From: Glycomyces tritici
GTDB lineage: Bacteria > Actinomycetota > Actinomycetes > Mycobacteriales > Micromonosporaceae
DNA: 64,000 nt
Reading direction: 5' to 3'
Assembly: GCF_030403505.1 (NCBI RefSeq)
Contig: NZ_JAUEMJ010000002.1
Location: 186,001-250,000, forward strand
Below, piece by piece: positions 47,398 through 55,544 of this stretch. The translations under genes were made by a program, and so were the position numbers. Position 1 is the stretch's first letter. The number at the start of each line of letters is the position of its first letter. The notes beneath the pieces were generated by a model. That model was not told the origin of the DNA. It ran no database searches and saw only the letters and a program-made list of their open reading frames with translations.

Positions 47398-48468
47398 ATG
47401 CGACGCAAGTTGACCGCCGTCGGCGCGATGATCGTCGGCACGGCCCTGGCCCTGGGGACGGCCAGCGCATCCGCAGAGGAAGGGCCCGGCGCCGGGCCCG
47501 CGCAGACCCCGGAGTTCGACTTCCGCACCGGCGACACGGTCGCCACCGGACTCACGATCCCCTGGGGGCTCGCGTTCCTCCCGGACGACTCCGTGCTCGT
47601 CGCCGAGCGCAACTCGGGCGACGTACTGCGGATCGGCATCGACGCCGACCCGGTGGTCCTCGGAAACCTCGAGGTCGTGTCCGGCGCGGGCCGGTTCGAC
47701 GAGCGCGGGCTCCTGGGCCTGGCGGTCTCGCCCACGTTCACCACCGACGGGTGGGTGTACGCGTACGTGTCGACCCAGGAGGACAACCGGGTCGTCCGCT
47801 TCCACCTCGACACCTTCGACCCCGAACCCGTGCTCACCGGGATTCCCTCGGCGCTCAACCACAACGGCGGGCGCCTCGCGTTCGGGCCTGACGACAAGCT
47901 GTACATCACCACCGGCGACGCGAACGACACCGCGAACGCGCAGGACCTCGAGAGCCTCGGCGGGAAGATCCTGCGCGTCAACGCCGACGGGACCGTTCCC
48001 GAGGACAACCCGATCGAAGGCTCGCCGGTCTACACCTACGGGCACCGGAACGTGCAGGGCCTCTCGTGGGGACCGGACGGCGCGATGTACGCGACGGAGT
48101 TCGGCCAGAACACCTGGGACGAGCTCAACCACATCGAACCAGGGGCGAACTACGGCTGGCCCGAGGTCGAGGGGACGGGCGGCGACCCGGCGTTCGTCGA
48201 CCCGCTGGTCACGTGGAGCACCGCGGAGGCCTCGCCCTCAGGAGGCGAGGTCGCCGGCGACACCATGTACATCGGAGCGCTGCGCGGCCAGCGCTTGTGG
48301 ACGGTCCCCGTCGCAGGCGGCGAGGCGGGCGAGCCGGTCGCGGTGCTGGAAGGCGTGCTCGGTCGTGTCCGCACGGTCGAACTGGGTCCGGACGGCTGGC
48401 TGTGGGTGACCACTTCGAACGGCGACGGCCTGGACAAGGTGGTGCGGTACCGGCCGATCGGCGGTTAG
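47398..48468 (+). CDS. Secreted PQQ-dependent-type sugar (aldose) dehydrogenase
   Basis: A 356-aa exported six-bladed propeller of the soluble glucose/aldose sugar dehydrogenase family, which uses PQQ when the cofactor is present. The signal peptide is residues 1-26 (MRRKLTAVGAMIVGTALALG, cleavage near ASASAEE). Family blocks are LTIPWGLAFLPDDSVLVAER, GRFDERGLLGLAVSP (Glu/Arg active-site strand), SALNHNGGRLAFGPDDKLYITTGDAND (catalytic His region), GGKILRVNADGTVPEDNP, YTYGHRNVQGLSW, and ELNHIEPGANYGWPEVEG. ATG 47398 has AAGGAG six bases upstream. No PQQ biosynthesis gene is in the window, so cofactor use is inferred. Confidence 0.88.
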   Translation: MRRKLTAVGAMIVGTALALGTASASAEEGPGAGPAQTPEFDFRTGDTVATGLTIPWGLAFLPDDSVLVAERNSGDVLRIGIDADPVVLGNLEVVSGAGRFDERGLLGLAVSPTFTTDGWVYAYVSTQEDNRVVRFHLDTFDPEPVLTGIPSALNHNGGRLAFGPDDKLYITTGDANDTANAQDLESLGGKILRVNADGTVPEDNPIEGSPVYTYGHRNVQGLSWGPDGAMYATEFGQNTWDELNHIEPGANYGWPEVEGTGGDPAFVDPLVTWSTAEASPSGGEVAGDTMYIGALRGQRLWTVPVAGGEAGEPVAVLEGVLGRVRTVELGPDGWLWVTTSNGDGLDKVVRYRPIGG

Positions 48469-48534
48469 GGCCGCTTTCGCTCAGCGGACATCGGCATACG
48501 TCGGGGTTCGCTGAGCGCAACTCGGAATGCGGAG

Positions 48535-48561
48535 CGGCCCGCGGCTTGATGCCGCGGGCCG
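48535..48561. terminator. Bidirectional hairpin between sugar dehydrogenase and kinase genes
   Basis: CGGCCCGCGGC (48535-48545) and GCCGCGGGCCG (48551-48561) form an 11-bp perfect stem with a 5-nt loop, between two convergent genes. A weaker 9-bp repeat (CGCTCAGCG...CGCTGAGCG) lies at about 48478-48516. Confidence 0.75.
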
Positions 48562-48572
48562 TGTCGTCGCTT

Positions 48573-49952
48573 TCAGTTGCCTTGTTCCCCACCGCCGCCA
48601 GCGGCTTCGGTGGGCGTATCGCTCGGTTCGGGATCGGGCTCAGCGGAAGTCGTCGGGTCCGTGGGTTCCGGAGACTCAGGACTCGGCGATTCGCTCTGAG
48701 TTTCAGATGCGGTCTCCGAAGGCGTCTCGCTGGGTGACTCCGAGGTCTCTTCATCGTCGGACGGCTGCCAGTTGTCGTCGTCATCGTCGTCGTCGGAGGT
48801 GGTCTCGGCTTCGGAGGTCGGCGCCTCTTCGCTGGTCTCCGCACTCGACGACGTCTCGGAGGGTTCTTTGATCTCGGCGTCGCGGCCGTTGGTGTAGTCC
48901 CACCAGATGATCAGTCCGATGATGACCAGCACTGCGACCACGGCGGCGGTGATGAGCCAAGGCGTGGCGCTGCTCTTCTCCTCTTCCTGCGCCATCGCGC
49001 CGGTGGGCTGTTCGGCGGTGTTGGCGCCGACGCCGGCGCCGAGGAGCGCAGTCTGATCGGAGCCGAGGTACTGGGTCTGCTGGCCGTCGGGCGGGGTCGC
49101 GGGCGAGACGGGGATGCCGCCGGTGACGACGCGGCCTTCGCGGGCGGAGCGGGCCATCTCGGCGGCGGAGGTGTAGCGGGCGCGCGGGTCCTTCTGGAGG
49201 GACTGGAGCACGACCTGGGCGATGCCGGCGGGGATGTCGCGGGAGAGCGGCGGCGGGGCCTGGGTCATGTGGCCGTTCATGACCGCGACGGGCGTGTCGG
49301 AGACGAACGGCGGGCGGCCCATCAGGGCCTCGTAGGCGACGATGCCGAGCGAGTAGAGGTCGCTGGCGCCGGTCAGCTCCGCGCCGTTGAGCTGCTCGGG
49401 CGAGGCGTAGGCGAGGGTGCCCATGACGGTGCCGGTCTCGGTGAGGCCGGAGGCGCCGCGGGCGGCGGAGATGCCGAAGTCGACGATCTTGGTCGCGCCG
49501 GTCGCTTCGTCCACAAGGAGGTTGGCGGGCTTGATGTCGCGGTGGATGATGTCGTTGCGGTGGGCGGTTTCCAACGCGTCGGCGGCGGTCGCGACGATCT
49601 TCATGACTTCGTCGGGAGGCAGTGTGCCGCGGTCGCGCAGGATCTCGGAGAGCGAGCGGCCGCGCACGAGCTCCATGATCAGATAGGACACCAGGCCGTC
49701 GTCGTCGGTGGTCTCCTCGCCGTAGTCGTACAGTCCGACGATGCCGGGCGACTGGAGGGCCGCGACGGCCCTGGCTTCGAGCTGGAAGCGGGTGCGGAAC
49801 TTGTCGTTGCCGGACAGTCCTGCGTGGAGTATCTTGATGGCTACTTCACGTTGCAGCCGGGTGTCGGTCCCTTTCCAGACCTCGCCCATGCCACCAGCGG
49901 CGATCCGCTCATCCAATCGATAGCGACCCGCCACCAAGGTCCCGCTCTGCAC
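48573..49952 (-). CDS. Membrane Ser/Thr protein kinase (PknB-like, no PASTA)
   Basis: A 459-aa transmembrane Hanks-type kinase. The kinase domain (about 11-270) has the glycine loop IAAGGMGEVWKG, Lys40, catalytic HRDIKPANLL (D139), DFGISAARG (158-160 DFG) and the activation segment GTLAYASPEQL. A juxtamembrane linker leads to one membrane helix (about 331-351). The extracytoplasmic tail of about 108 residues is Ser/Glu/Pro/Thr-rich with a seven-Asp run and no PASTA or sensor domain. GTG 49952 has GAGGAG upstream. The tail may be a wall-spanning spacer; substrates are unknown. Confidence 0.93.
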   Translation of the reverse strand: MQSGTLVAGRYRLDERIAAGGMGEVWKGTDTRLQREVAIKILHAGLSGNDKFRTRFQLEARAVAALQSPGIVGLYDYGEETTDDDGLVSYLIMELVRGRSLSEILRDRGTLPPDEVMKIVATAADALETAHRNDIIHRDIKPANLLVDEATGATKIVDFGISAARGASGLTETGTVMGTLAYASPEQLNGAELTGASDLYSLGIVAYEALMGRPPFVSDTPVAVMNGHMTQAPPPLSRDIPAGIAQVVLQSLQKDPRARYTSAAEMARSAREGRVVTGGIPVSPATPPDGQQTQYLGSDQTALLGAGVGANTAEQPTGAMAQEEEKSSATPWLITAAVVAVLVIIGLIIWWDYTNGRDAEIKEPSETSSSAETSEEAPTSEAETTSDDDDDDDNWQPSDDEETSESPSETPSETASETQSESPSPESPEPTDPTTSAEPDPEPSDTPTEAAGGGGEQGN

Positions 49953-50090
49953 GTCGAACCCGCTCCTCTTACTCCTGCATCGGCCGGATGTTACATATAG
50001 CAGCCGTCAGCGGACCGCGGCCGCCGCCTTCACGGACTCCTGCCAGTCGGAATTGGCTGAGGGGCAACCGGGCACGCATCGAACGAAGAC

Positions 50091-50118
50091 GGCGGCCCGG
50101 GCCGAGGCCCGGGCCGCC
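50091..50118 (-). terminator. Hairpin after aspS
   Basis: GGCGGCCCGGGCC (50091-50103) and GGCCCGGGCCGCC (50106-50118) form a 13-bp repeat 18 bases after the aspS stop codon. It is a likely terminator separating aspS from the kinase gene. Confidence 0.7.
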
Positions 50119-50136
50119 CACTACGACATCGTAGGG

Positions 50137-51924
50137 CTAACCGGCAACCGCTTCGGTACCCGCTTCCTCTTCCGGTACGAAGTCGATACCGGCTTCGGCG
50201 CGCTGCTCGGGCGTGATCGTGGTGGGAGCCGAGGTCAGCGGGTCCATGCCGCCGCCCGACTTGGGGAACGCGATCACGTCTCGGATCGAGTCGGACTTGG
50301 CGAGGATGCCGCAGACGCGGTCCCAGCCGAGCGCGATGCCGCCGTGCGGCGGGGTGCCGTACTTCAACCCCTCGAGGAGGAAGCCGAACTGCTCCTTGGC
50401 TTCTTCATGGGAGAGGCCGAGCAGGTCGAAGACGCGGCTCTGGAGTTTGGCGTCGTGGATACGGATCGAACCGCCGCCGAGCTCGTTGCCGTTGCAGACG
50501 ATGTCGTACGCGTAGGTGAGCGCGTTCGCCGGGTCGGTCTCGAACTTGTCGACCCACTCCGGGTTCGGCGAGGTGAACGGGTGGTGGACCGCGGTCCAGC
50601 CGCCGTTCTCGGTGGGCTCGAACATCGGCGCGTCGACGACCCAGCAGAACGCCCAGGCGTCGGGGTCGATGAGGCCCACGCGTTTGCCGACCTCGAGGCG
50701 GGCCGCGCCGAGCAGCTCCTGGGTCTCGCGGCGGTCGGTGGCGGCGGCGAAGAACACGGCGTCGCCGGCCTTGGCGCCGACGGCGTCGGCGAGCCCGGCC
50801 AGGTGTTCCTCGGAGAGGTTCTTGGCGACGGGGCCCTTCGGCTCGCCGGTCTCGGCGTTGAAGGTGATGTAGGCGAGGCCCTTGGCGCCGCGCGCCTTGG
50901 CCCAGTCCTGCCAGCCGTCGAGCTCCTTGCGGGTCTGCGAGGCGCCGCCGGGCATGACGACCGCGCCGACGTACCCGCCGGCGTCGATCGCGCCGGCGAA
51001 GACGCGGAACTCGGTCCCGCGCAGGTAGTCGGTGAGCTCCACCAGCTCCTGGCCGAAGCGCAGGTCGGGCTTGTCGGAGCCGTAGCGGTCCATGGCGTCG
51101 CGCCAGGTCATGCGCGGGATCGGCAGCTGGATCTCGTGGTCGGCGAGTTCGGACCAGAGGGCCTTGACGACGCGCTCGCCCAGGTCGATGATGTCGTCCT
51201 GGTCGACGAAGGAGGCCTCGATGTCGAGCTGGGTGAACTCGGGCTGGCGGTCGGCGCGGAAGTCCTCGTCGCGGTAGCAGCGGGCGATCTGGAAGTACTT
51301 CTCGAAGCCGCCGACCATGAGGAGCTGCTTGAACAGCTGCGGGGACTGCGGGAGGGCGTACCAGGTGCCGGGCTGCAGGCGCACGGGGACGAGGAAGTCG
51401 CGGGCGCCCTCGGGGGTGGAGCGGGTCAGCGTCGGGGTCTCGATCTCGACGTAGCCGTCCTCGACCAGGAGGTTGCGCGCGATGTGGTTCGCCTTGGAGC
51501 GCAGGCGGATCGCGTTGTTGGGGCCGGTGCGGCGCAGGTCCAGGTAGCGGTGGCGCAGCCGGATGTCCTCGGAGACGTCCACGTGGTCGTCGATCTGGAA
51601 CGGCAGCGGCGCGGCCTCGGAGAGGACCACGAGGTCGTTCGCGGTGATCTCGATCTGGCCGGTGGGCAGGTCGGGGTTCTCGTTGCCTTCGGGGCGGCGC
51701 GCGACGGTGCCGGTGATGGAGACGCAGTACTCGTTGCGCAGCTTCTGGGCGGACTCGGCGGCCGCCGAGTCGCGGAAGACGACCTGGACGACGCCCGAGG
51801 CGTCCCGCAGGTCCACGAACTCCACCCCGCCGTGATCGCGGCGACGCGCCACCCATCCGGCGAGGGTGACTTGCTGGTCGACGTCAGCGGCACTCAGCGT
51901 GCCGGCGAGGTGTGTCCGATACAC
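50137..51924 (-). CDS. aspS: Aspartyl-tRNA synthetase, probably non-discriminating
   Basis: A 595-aa bacterial-type class II AspRS. The N-terminal OB-fold anticodon domain has [19 protein letters not shown]. The catalytic core has [34 protein letters not shown] and [24 protein letters not shown] insert lies at about 290-400, and motif 3 is [10 protein letters not shown]. His31 and Gly80 occupy positions reported to favour relaxed anticodon recognition, so the enzyme may charge both tRNA-Asp and tRNA-Asn, with GatCAB completing Asn-tRNA. That last point is inference. GTG 51924 has GAGGAG ten bases upstream. Confidence 0.95.
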   Translation of the reverse strand: MYRTHLAGTLSAADVDQQVTLAGWVARRRDHGGVEFVDLRDASGVVQVVFRDSAAAESAQKLRNEYCVSITGTVARRPEGNENPDLPTGQIEITANDLVVLSEAAPLPFQIDDHVDVSEDIRLRHRYLDLRRTGPNNAIRLRSKANHIARNLLVEDGYVEIETPTLTRSTPEGARDFLVPVRLQPGTWYALPQSPQLFKQLLMVGGFEKYFQIARCYRDEDFRADRQPEFTQLDIEASFVDQDDIIDLGERVVKALWSELADHEIQLPIPRMTWRDAMDRYGSDKPDLRFGQELVELTDYLRGTEFRVFAGAIDAGGYVGAVVMPGGASQTRKELDGWQDWAKARGAKGLAYITFNAETGEPKGPVAKNLSEEHLAGLADAVGAKAGDAVFFAAATDRRETQELLGAARLEVGKRVGLIDPDAWAFCWVVDAPMFEPTENGGWTAVHHPFTSPNPEWVDKFETDPANALTYAYDIVCNGNELGGGSIRIHDAKLQSRVFDLLGLSHEEAKEQFGFLLEGLKYGTPPHGGIALGWDRVCGILAKSDSIRDVIAFPKSGGGMDPLTSAPTTITPEQRAEAGIDFVPEEEAGTEAVAG

Positions 51925-52230
51925 GGGTTCAAAACTCCTCGAAGGAAACGGTTGGTCGATTGACCGGCGGAGCCGGTTCGCGGCCCGCAGGTCTCGCCCG
52001 GAGTGCCGCGCCGAGGCCCGCTTCGCGGGCCGGGGCCAATGGCATTCTCTCGGGAACCAGGTGCCGGCAGCAATCGTATAACCGCCCGTGCCGCAGCGAG
52101 TCGGCCGTGCCGTCCGCCACGGCGGACGTCACGCAGGTCACGCCGCAGCGTCTTCGAGGTGCACTGCGCGGAGCGATGCGCGGGCGCGGCCTGCTCGGCG
52201 TGTGAGCGCGCTATGGCGACTCGGCTTCAT
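51925..52230. other. aspS upstream region (no gene)
   Basis: Between the aspS start and the tandem-repeat array. Contains the aspS leader and GC-rich sequence without a supported reading frame, clear promoter or hairpin. Confidence 0.4.
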
Positions 52231-52402
52231 CGCGCAAGCGCGCCGCGTCGCTGGTTTCAGGGCGCAAGCGCTGCATCGCACCTACTTCGGCGCGCGAGCG
52301 CGCTACTGCGCTCCTGCTTTAACGCGCAAGCGCACTACTCAGCGTCTACTTCATCGCGCAAGCACGCTACTCAGCTTCTACTTCAGCGCGCGAGCGCACT
52401 GA
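52231..52402. repeat. 30-32 bp tandem repeats from the HEPN gene 3' end
   Basis: Six units with a CGCGCAAGCGC-like core begin at 52231, 52261, 52291, 52323, 52355 and 52387, with a degenerate core also near 52204. Later units continue ...CTACTCAGC-TCTACTTCA. The unit at 52387 lies in the last codons of the HEPN gene and the repeat phase includes its stop codon. The spacing drifts from 32 bp near the gene to 30 bp further away, and similarity falls with distance from the gene. Confidence 0.75.
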
Positions 52403-52931
52403 AGCCGAGGAGCCTCACCACCACGTCGAGGAAGCGGCGGGCGTCGGCGACGATCGCGTCGGCCTCTTCCGGGGTGACGATGTCGGGGATGCCGGCCTGC
52501 GCGAGGACCCGCTTGCGGGCGGTGCGGGCGAAGTGCGCGGCCCACTCCTCCAGCTCCGGGGCCACGCCCCGCAGCAGCTCCCAGGTGCTCGACGGACGGC
52601 CGGGCCGCCGCCTGCCCGTGGCGTCGCCCGCCCGCACGGCGAGCACGGCCACGGCCACCCTGAGGGCGGCCAGGTGGGCTTCGGCGTAGCGCTCGCCGGG
52701 GCGGGTGCGCTCCGCCGCGTCGTCGAGATCGACGCGCGCGGTGGCGAGGAGTTGGAGCGGGGAGCGGTTGGGGAGCTGGTCCGCGGGAATGCGCAGGCGC
52801 GAGTTCTGCACGGTGCCCGCTTGCACCAGTCGGGGACCGTTCGCGCCGCGGGTTCCCACGGGTGAGCCCCCTCTGGGGACGGAAGGTCGTCCAGAGTTCA
52901 TGCGAGATGTGTTCAGTCGAGAAGCTGCCAT
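52383..52931 (-). CDS. SAV_6107-type HEPN domain protein, under a LexA box
   Basis: A 182-aa protein. After a basic, Ser/Gly-rich 45-residue N terminus it matches the actinobacterial SAV_6107 HEPN family: PLQLLATARVDLDDAAE, ERYAEAHLAALRVAVAVLAVRAG, RRPGRPSSTWELLRGVAPELEEWAAHF, and a C-terminal helix with PEEADAIVADARRFLDVV. R81-YAEA-H86 fits the RX4-6H motif of HEPN ribonucleases, although Tyr follows the Arg where a polar residue is more usual. ATG 52931 has AAGGAGG upstream. A perfect actinobacterial LexA box is centred 32 bp before the start, so DNA damage should induce it. No partner antitoxin gene is adjacent. RNase activity is inference. Confidence 0.8.
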   Translation of the reverse strand: MAASRLNTSRMNSGRPSVPRGGSPVGTRGANGPRLVQAGTVQNSRLRIPADQLPNRSPLQLLATARVDLDDAAERTRPGERYAEAHLAALRVAVAVLAVRAGDATGRRRPGRPSSTWELLRGVAPELEEWAAHFARTARKRVLAQAGIPDIVTPEEADAIVADARRFLDVVVRLLGFSALAR

Positions 52932-52954
52932 GACGTGGGCCTCCTTAACCTTGT

Positions 52955-52970
52955 TCGAACTTGCGTTCGA
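52955..52970 (-). promoter_or_regulatory. LexA (SOS) box upstream of the HEPN gene
   Basis: TCGAACTTGCGTTCGA is a perfect match to the actinobacterial/Bacillus SOS box TCGAAC-N4-GTTCGA. It lies 24-39 bases upstream of ATG 52931, between any promoter and the ribosome binding site AAGGAGG, a position suited to repression. Confidence 0.85.
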
Positions 52971-53080
52971 GAAACATGGAACCACATGGGTCCGACATTT
53001 CCAACCCCCATCGTCGCCCGAAATCAGCAAATGGCTACGGAGTGTCGCCCATCCGACAGCATTGTCATTGCACGGCAACA

Positions 53081-53116
53081 GAAAAGGGGCCGTGAACCAT
53101 TGGGCTCACGACCCCT
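53081..53116 (-). terminator. Intrinsic terminator of the TPR gene, with U-tract
   Basis: In the minus-strand RNA, AGGGGUCGUGA pairs with UCACGGCCCCU (one G-U), followed directly by UUUCUGUU. It is the only terminator in the window with a clear U-tract and insulates the SOS-regulated HEPN gene from the TPR gene upstream. Confidence 0.8.
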
Positions 53117-53189
53117 GATGTTCGCCTGAGGCACACCGGGTGTTCGAAAGAACGCGGGCGCCTGCGCTTCGCGGCCCGCGCTCGTCGGG

Positions 53190-53570
53190 CTACTCGGCGA
53201 TCTCGTTGACCATGCGGAGGTGGCCGCGGGCCTCCTCGGCGCGGCCCAGCCGCTGGAGCGTGCGGCCGAGGAGCAGGCGGGCGTAGAAGTCCGCCGGGTT
53301 GGCCTCGACCATCTTCTCGGTGAGCTCGAGCGCCTTGTTCAGCTGCGCCGACTTGAAGTAGGCGCGCGCGGCGACGAGCATGACGTCCGGGTGGTCCGGG
53401 TGGTCGCGCAGCAGCGGCGCGAGGAACTGCAGGGCCCCGAGCGGGTCCTTGAGGGCGAGCATCTCCTCGGCGTCGCGCAGACGCCGAGTCTCCTCGGGGA
53501 TCTGGCGCGGCCTCGAGTCGGAGTCGATGAAGGCGGCGATCTGGTCGTCGGTGATGTTCTCGTAGCGCAT
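53190..53570 (-). CDS. Tetratricopeptide-repeat protein
   Basis: A 126-aa soluble protein. An N-terminal MRYENITDDQIAAFIDSDSRPRQIPEE region precedes about two and a half TPR-like helical repeats (DAEEMLALKDPLGALQFLAPLLRDHP, VMLVAARAYFKSAQLNKALELTEKMVEANP, FYARLLLGRTLQRLGRAEEARGHLRM). The start is set at ATG 53570. Upstream in-frame codons back to ATG 53654 have about 64% GC at third positions against over 90% after 53570, so they look non-coding despite a GGAGG before 53654. Function is unknown; TPRs usually bind partner proteins. Confidence 0.78.
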   Translation of the reverse strand: MRYENITDDQIAAFIDSDSRPRQIPEETRRLRDAEEMLALKDPLGALQFLAPLLRDHPDHPDVMLVAARAYFKSAQLNKALELTEKMVEANPADFYARLLLGRTLQRLGRAEEARGHLRMVNEIAE

Positions 53571-53812
53571 TTCGTGGACAACGCAAGTCCGGCTCGGATC
53601 ATTCCCGGCCCCAACAAGCGCCGCATTTCCGGCGCCGACCTGCAAAACGGGCATCACAGGGCCTCCGATATCAAGGGTGACACCGGGGTACGACACCGGC
53701 GCGGCCGGAACCTCCGGTGCGCGCTATACCCGGCCGCGGCGGCTACGCCACCTCGCCATCGCGCGGACGACACTCCCCGCGCTTTGCCCGCGCCGGACGC
53801 GGAGAGCGCGCC

Positions 53813-54421
53813 TCAGTCGTGCCGCAGTGCCGTCGAGACCACGATGACCAGTTGGAGCAGTCCCAGTGCCGCCAGCAGCATCCAGGCCGTCACCGCGATC
53901 GTGATCGCGCCGCCGATCCACTGCTCGTACTGCCCGCCGCCCGCGACGGCGATCACGCCCGCCGCGCCGAAGCCGATGGCGACCACGAGTTCGCGGACCG
54001 ACCGCTCCCCCATCGTCGTCATGCCGAGGTCGCGCAGGCCCACCTGCCGCGACCGGTTGCGGGTGAGCACGTACATCCAGCACAGCGCGCCCGTGACCGT
54101 GACGGCCCAGCCGGGCGCGCCGAGGAGCCACAGCGCGATGAGCCATGCCCCCTCCGAGAGGCGCGCAGCGAGCGGTTCGAACACCAGTACGCGCCTGGAG
54201 AGGCTCGTCGAGCGGGCCGCCAGGAGCGCGTAGGAGGAGTCGGCCAGCGCGGTGATCGCGATGAGCGGCAGGGAGACCAGGATGACCGGTCCGCCGAGGA
54301 GGATGCAGAAGGGGATGAGGAGGCTGGCGACGAGGCCGACGCCGACCACGGCGCCGGGCTGGAACCGGGTGGAGAGGATGACCCTGCCCACAAGGGAGTC
54401 GGCGGGCACACGCGTACGCAT
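53813..54421 (-). CDS. Polytopic membrane protein, DUF5941-like
   Basis: A 202-aa protein with about five hydrophobic segments. It includes GPVILVSLPLIAITALADSSYALLAARS, then RVLVFEPLAARLSEGAWLIALWLLGAP, then TRNRSRQVGLRDLGMTTMGERSVRELVVAIGFG, and two helices at the C terminus. The MGERSVRE region and topology recall DUF5941 proteins, related to CDP-alcohol phosphatidyltransferases, but the CDP-OH catalytic motif is absent. ATG 54421 is preferred over ATG 54472, since codons before 54421 have about 50% GC at third positions. Function is unknown. Confidence 0.6.
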   Translation of the reverse strand: MRTRVPADSLVGRVILSTRFQPGAVVGVGLVASLLIPFCILLGGPVILVSLPLIAITALADSSYALLAARSTSLSRRVLVFEPLAARLSEGAWLIALWLLGAPGWAVTVTGALCWMYVLTRNRSRQVGLRDLGMTTMGERSVRELVVAIGFGAAGVIAVAGGGQYEQWIGGAITIAVTAWMLLAALGLLQLVIVVSTALRHD

Positions 54422-54542
54422 GGGTGTTGTTGTAGCAGACGGCACCAACCGCGCATTCGCAGCATCGAACATAGAAGAGGACTCTACGTGTTCGTTCGGT
54501 GACCGCAATCCCTTGATCGGGTAGCCGACACTCGCCCCACCG

Positions 54543-55448
54543 CTACGGGCGGAGGTTCTGCCAGACGCGACGGGTGGAGCGGGAGTGGTTCAAGGTGGTG
54601 AAGTGCAGTCCGGGGGCGCCTTCGGCGAGGAGCCGGGAGCCCATGTCGGTGGCGACTTCGACGCCGATGTCGCGGATGGCGTCCCGGTCGTCCTCGACCG
54701 CGCGCAGGCGCGCGGCGAGCGCTTCGGGGAAGACCATGCCGGTGAGGACCGCGAACCGCTCGATCTGCCTGATGTTGGTGACGGGCATGATGCCCGGCAC
54801 GATCGGGATGTCGCAGCCGGCGGCGGCGACGGCGTCGCGCAGGCGCAGGTAGTCGTCGACGTCGTAGAAGATCTGGGTGATCGCGAAGTCGGCGCCGGCG
54901 CGGCACTTCTCGACGAAGTGGCGCACGCCGGTGTCCCAGTCGGCGTCGCGAGGGTGGCCTTCGGGGAAGGCGGCGACGCCCACGCTGAAGTCGCCGGACT
55001 CCTTGATGAGTTCGACGAGTTCGCGGGCGTGGAGGACGCCGTCGGGGTGCTTGACCCAGTCGGCACGCGGGTCGCCCGGCGGGTCGCCGCGCACGGCGAG
55101 GATGTTGCGCACGCCGACGTTGGCGAAGTGGCCGATGAGGTTGCGCAGCTCGGCGATGGAGTGGTTCACGGCCGTGCAGTGGGCCATGGTGAGCAGGGTG
55201 GTCTCGGAGTTGATCCGCTCGGTGGTCTCGACGGTCTTCTGCCGGGTCGAGCCGCCCGCGCCGTAGGTGACGGAGACGTAGTCGGCGTTCTGGCCTTCGA
55301 GGGCGCGGATGGTGCGCCACAGGACGGTGTCGGCGGCCTCGTCGCGGGGCGGGAACATCTCGAACGAGAACTTCGGGAGCCCTGAGCGCAGCAGATCGCC
55401 GATCTTGGCGGTCTTCTGCGGCATCACGCTGGGCACTCCGAGAGTCAT
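54543..55448 (-). CDS. metF: 5,10-methylenetetrahydrofolate reductase
   Basis: FAD enzyme that makes 5-methyl-THF for methionine synthesis. The 301-aa protein has FSFEMFPPRDEAADTVLW at residue 28, YVSVTYGAGGSTRQKTVE, LLTMAHCTAVNHS, LAVRGDPPGD, DFAITQIFYDVDDYL and VPGIMPVTNIRQIERF. ATG 55448 is chosen since the -10-like TACATT (55456-55461) ends seven bases before it, giving a probable leaderless mRNA; an internal ATG in VMPQKTAKIG is a weaker alternative. It diverges from the polyprenyl synthase gene over a 96-bp spacer. Confidence 0.94.
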   Translation of the reverse strand: MTLGVPSVMPQKTAKIGDLLRSGLPKFSFEMFPPRDEAADTVLWRTIRALEGQNADYVSVTYGAGGSTRQKTVETTERINSETTLLTMAHCTAVNHSIAELRNLIGHFANVGVRNILAVRGDPPGDPRADWVKHPDGVLHARELVELIKESGDFSVGVAAFPEGHPRDADWDTGVRHFVEKCRAGADFAITQIFYDVDDYLRLRDAVAAAGCDIPIVPGIMPVTNIRQIERFAVLTGMVFPEALAARLRAVEDDRDAIRDIGVEVATDMGSRLLAEGAPGLHFTTLNHSRSTRRVWQNLRP

Positions 55449-55455
55449 GCCTGCA

Positions 55456-55461
55456 AATGTA
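55456..55461 (-). promoter_or_regulatory. Leaderless -10 element of metF
   Basis: On the minus strand TACATT ends seven bases before ATG 55448. The fit to TAnnnT is exact; no clear -35 is visible. Confidence 0.4.
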
Positions 55462-55509
55462 ACGGCATGGGCACACGTGTGCTGACCTGCACTGGCGACC
55501 ACCCAATAG

Positions 55510-55537
55510 TTGGGATGGAACGGTGTGAGCCTAGGGT
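55510..55537 (+). promoter_or_regulatory. Promoter of the polyprenyl synthase gene (leaderless)
   Basis: TTGGGA (55510-55515), a 16-nt spacer and TAGGGT (55532-55537), followed by seven bases and GTG 55545. Transcription should start at or next to the start codon. Confidence 0.55.
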
Positions 55538-55544
55538 TCGATCC

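Noticed and set aside
48573..49000. PASTA domains in the extracytoplasmic part of the kinase.
   Set aside because: The tail is a low-complexity Ser/Glu/Asp/Pro-rich stretch with no PASTA-like fold pattern.
52200..52402. Possible CRISPR array in the aspS-HEPN spacer.
   Set aside because: Units are adjacent and degenerate over their whole length, with no identical direct repeats separated by unique spacers and no cas genes.
53571..53696. Longer N terminus for the TPR protein, starting at 53654 or 53696.
   Set aside because: Third-position GC falls to about 64% upstream of 53570, unlike the rest of the gene, so this stretch is treated as 5' leader.
55531..55544. GGGTTCGATCC-like T-arm suggesting a tRNA.
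   Set aside because: No acceptor stem, anticodon arm or CCA-proximal pairing around it; it is the -10 region of the polyprenyl synthase promoter.
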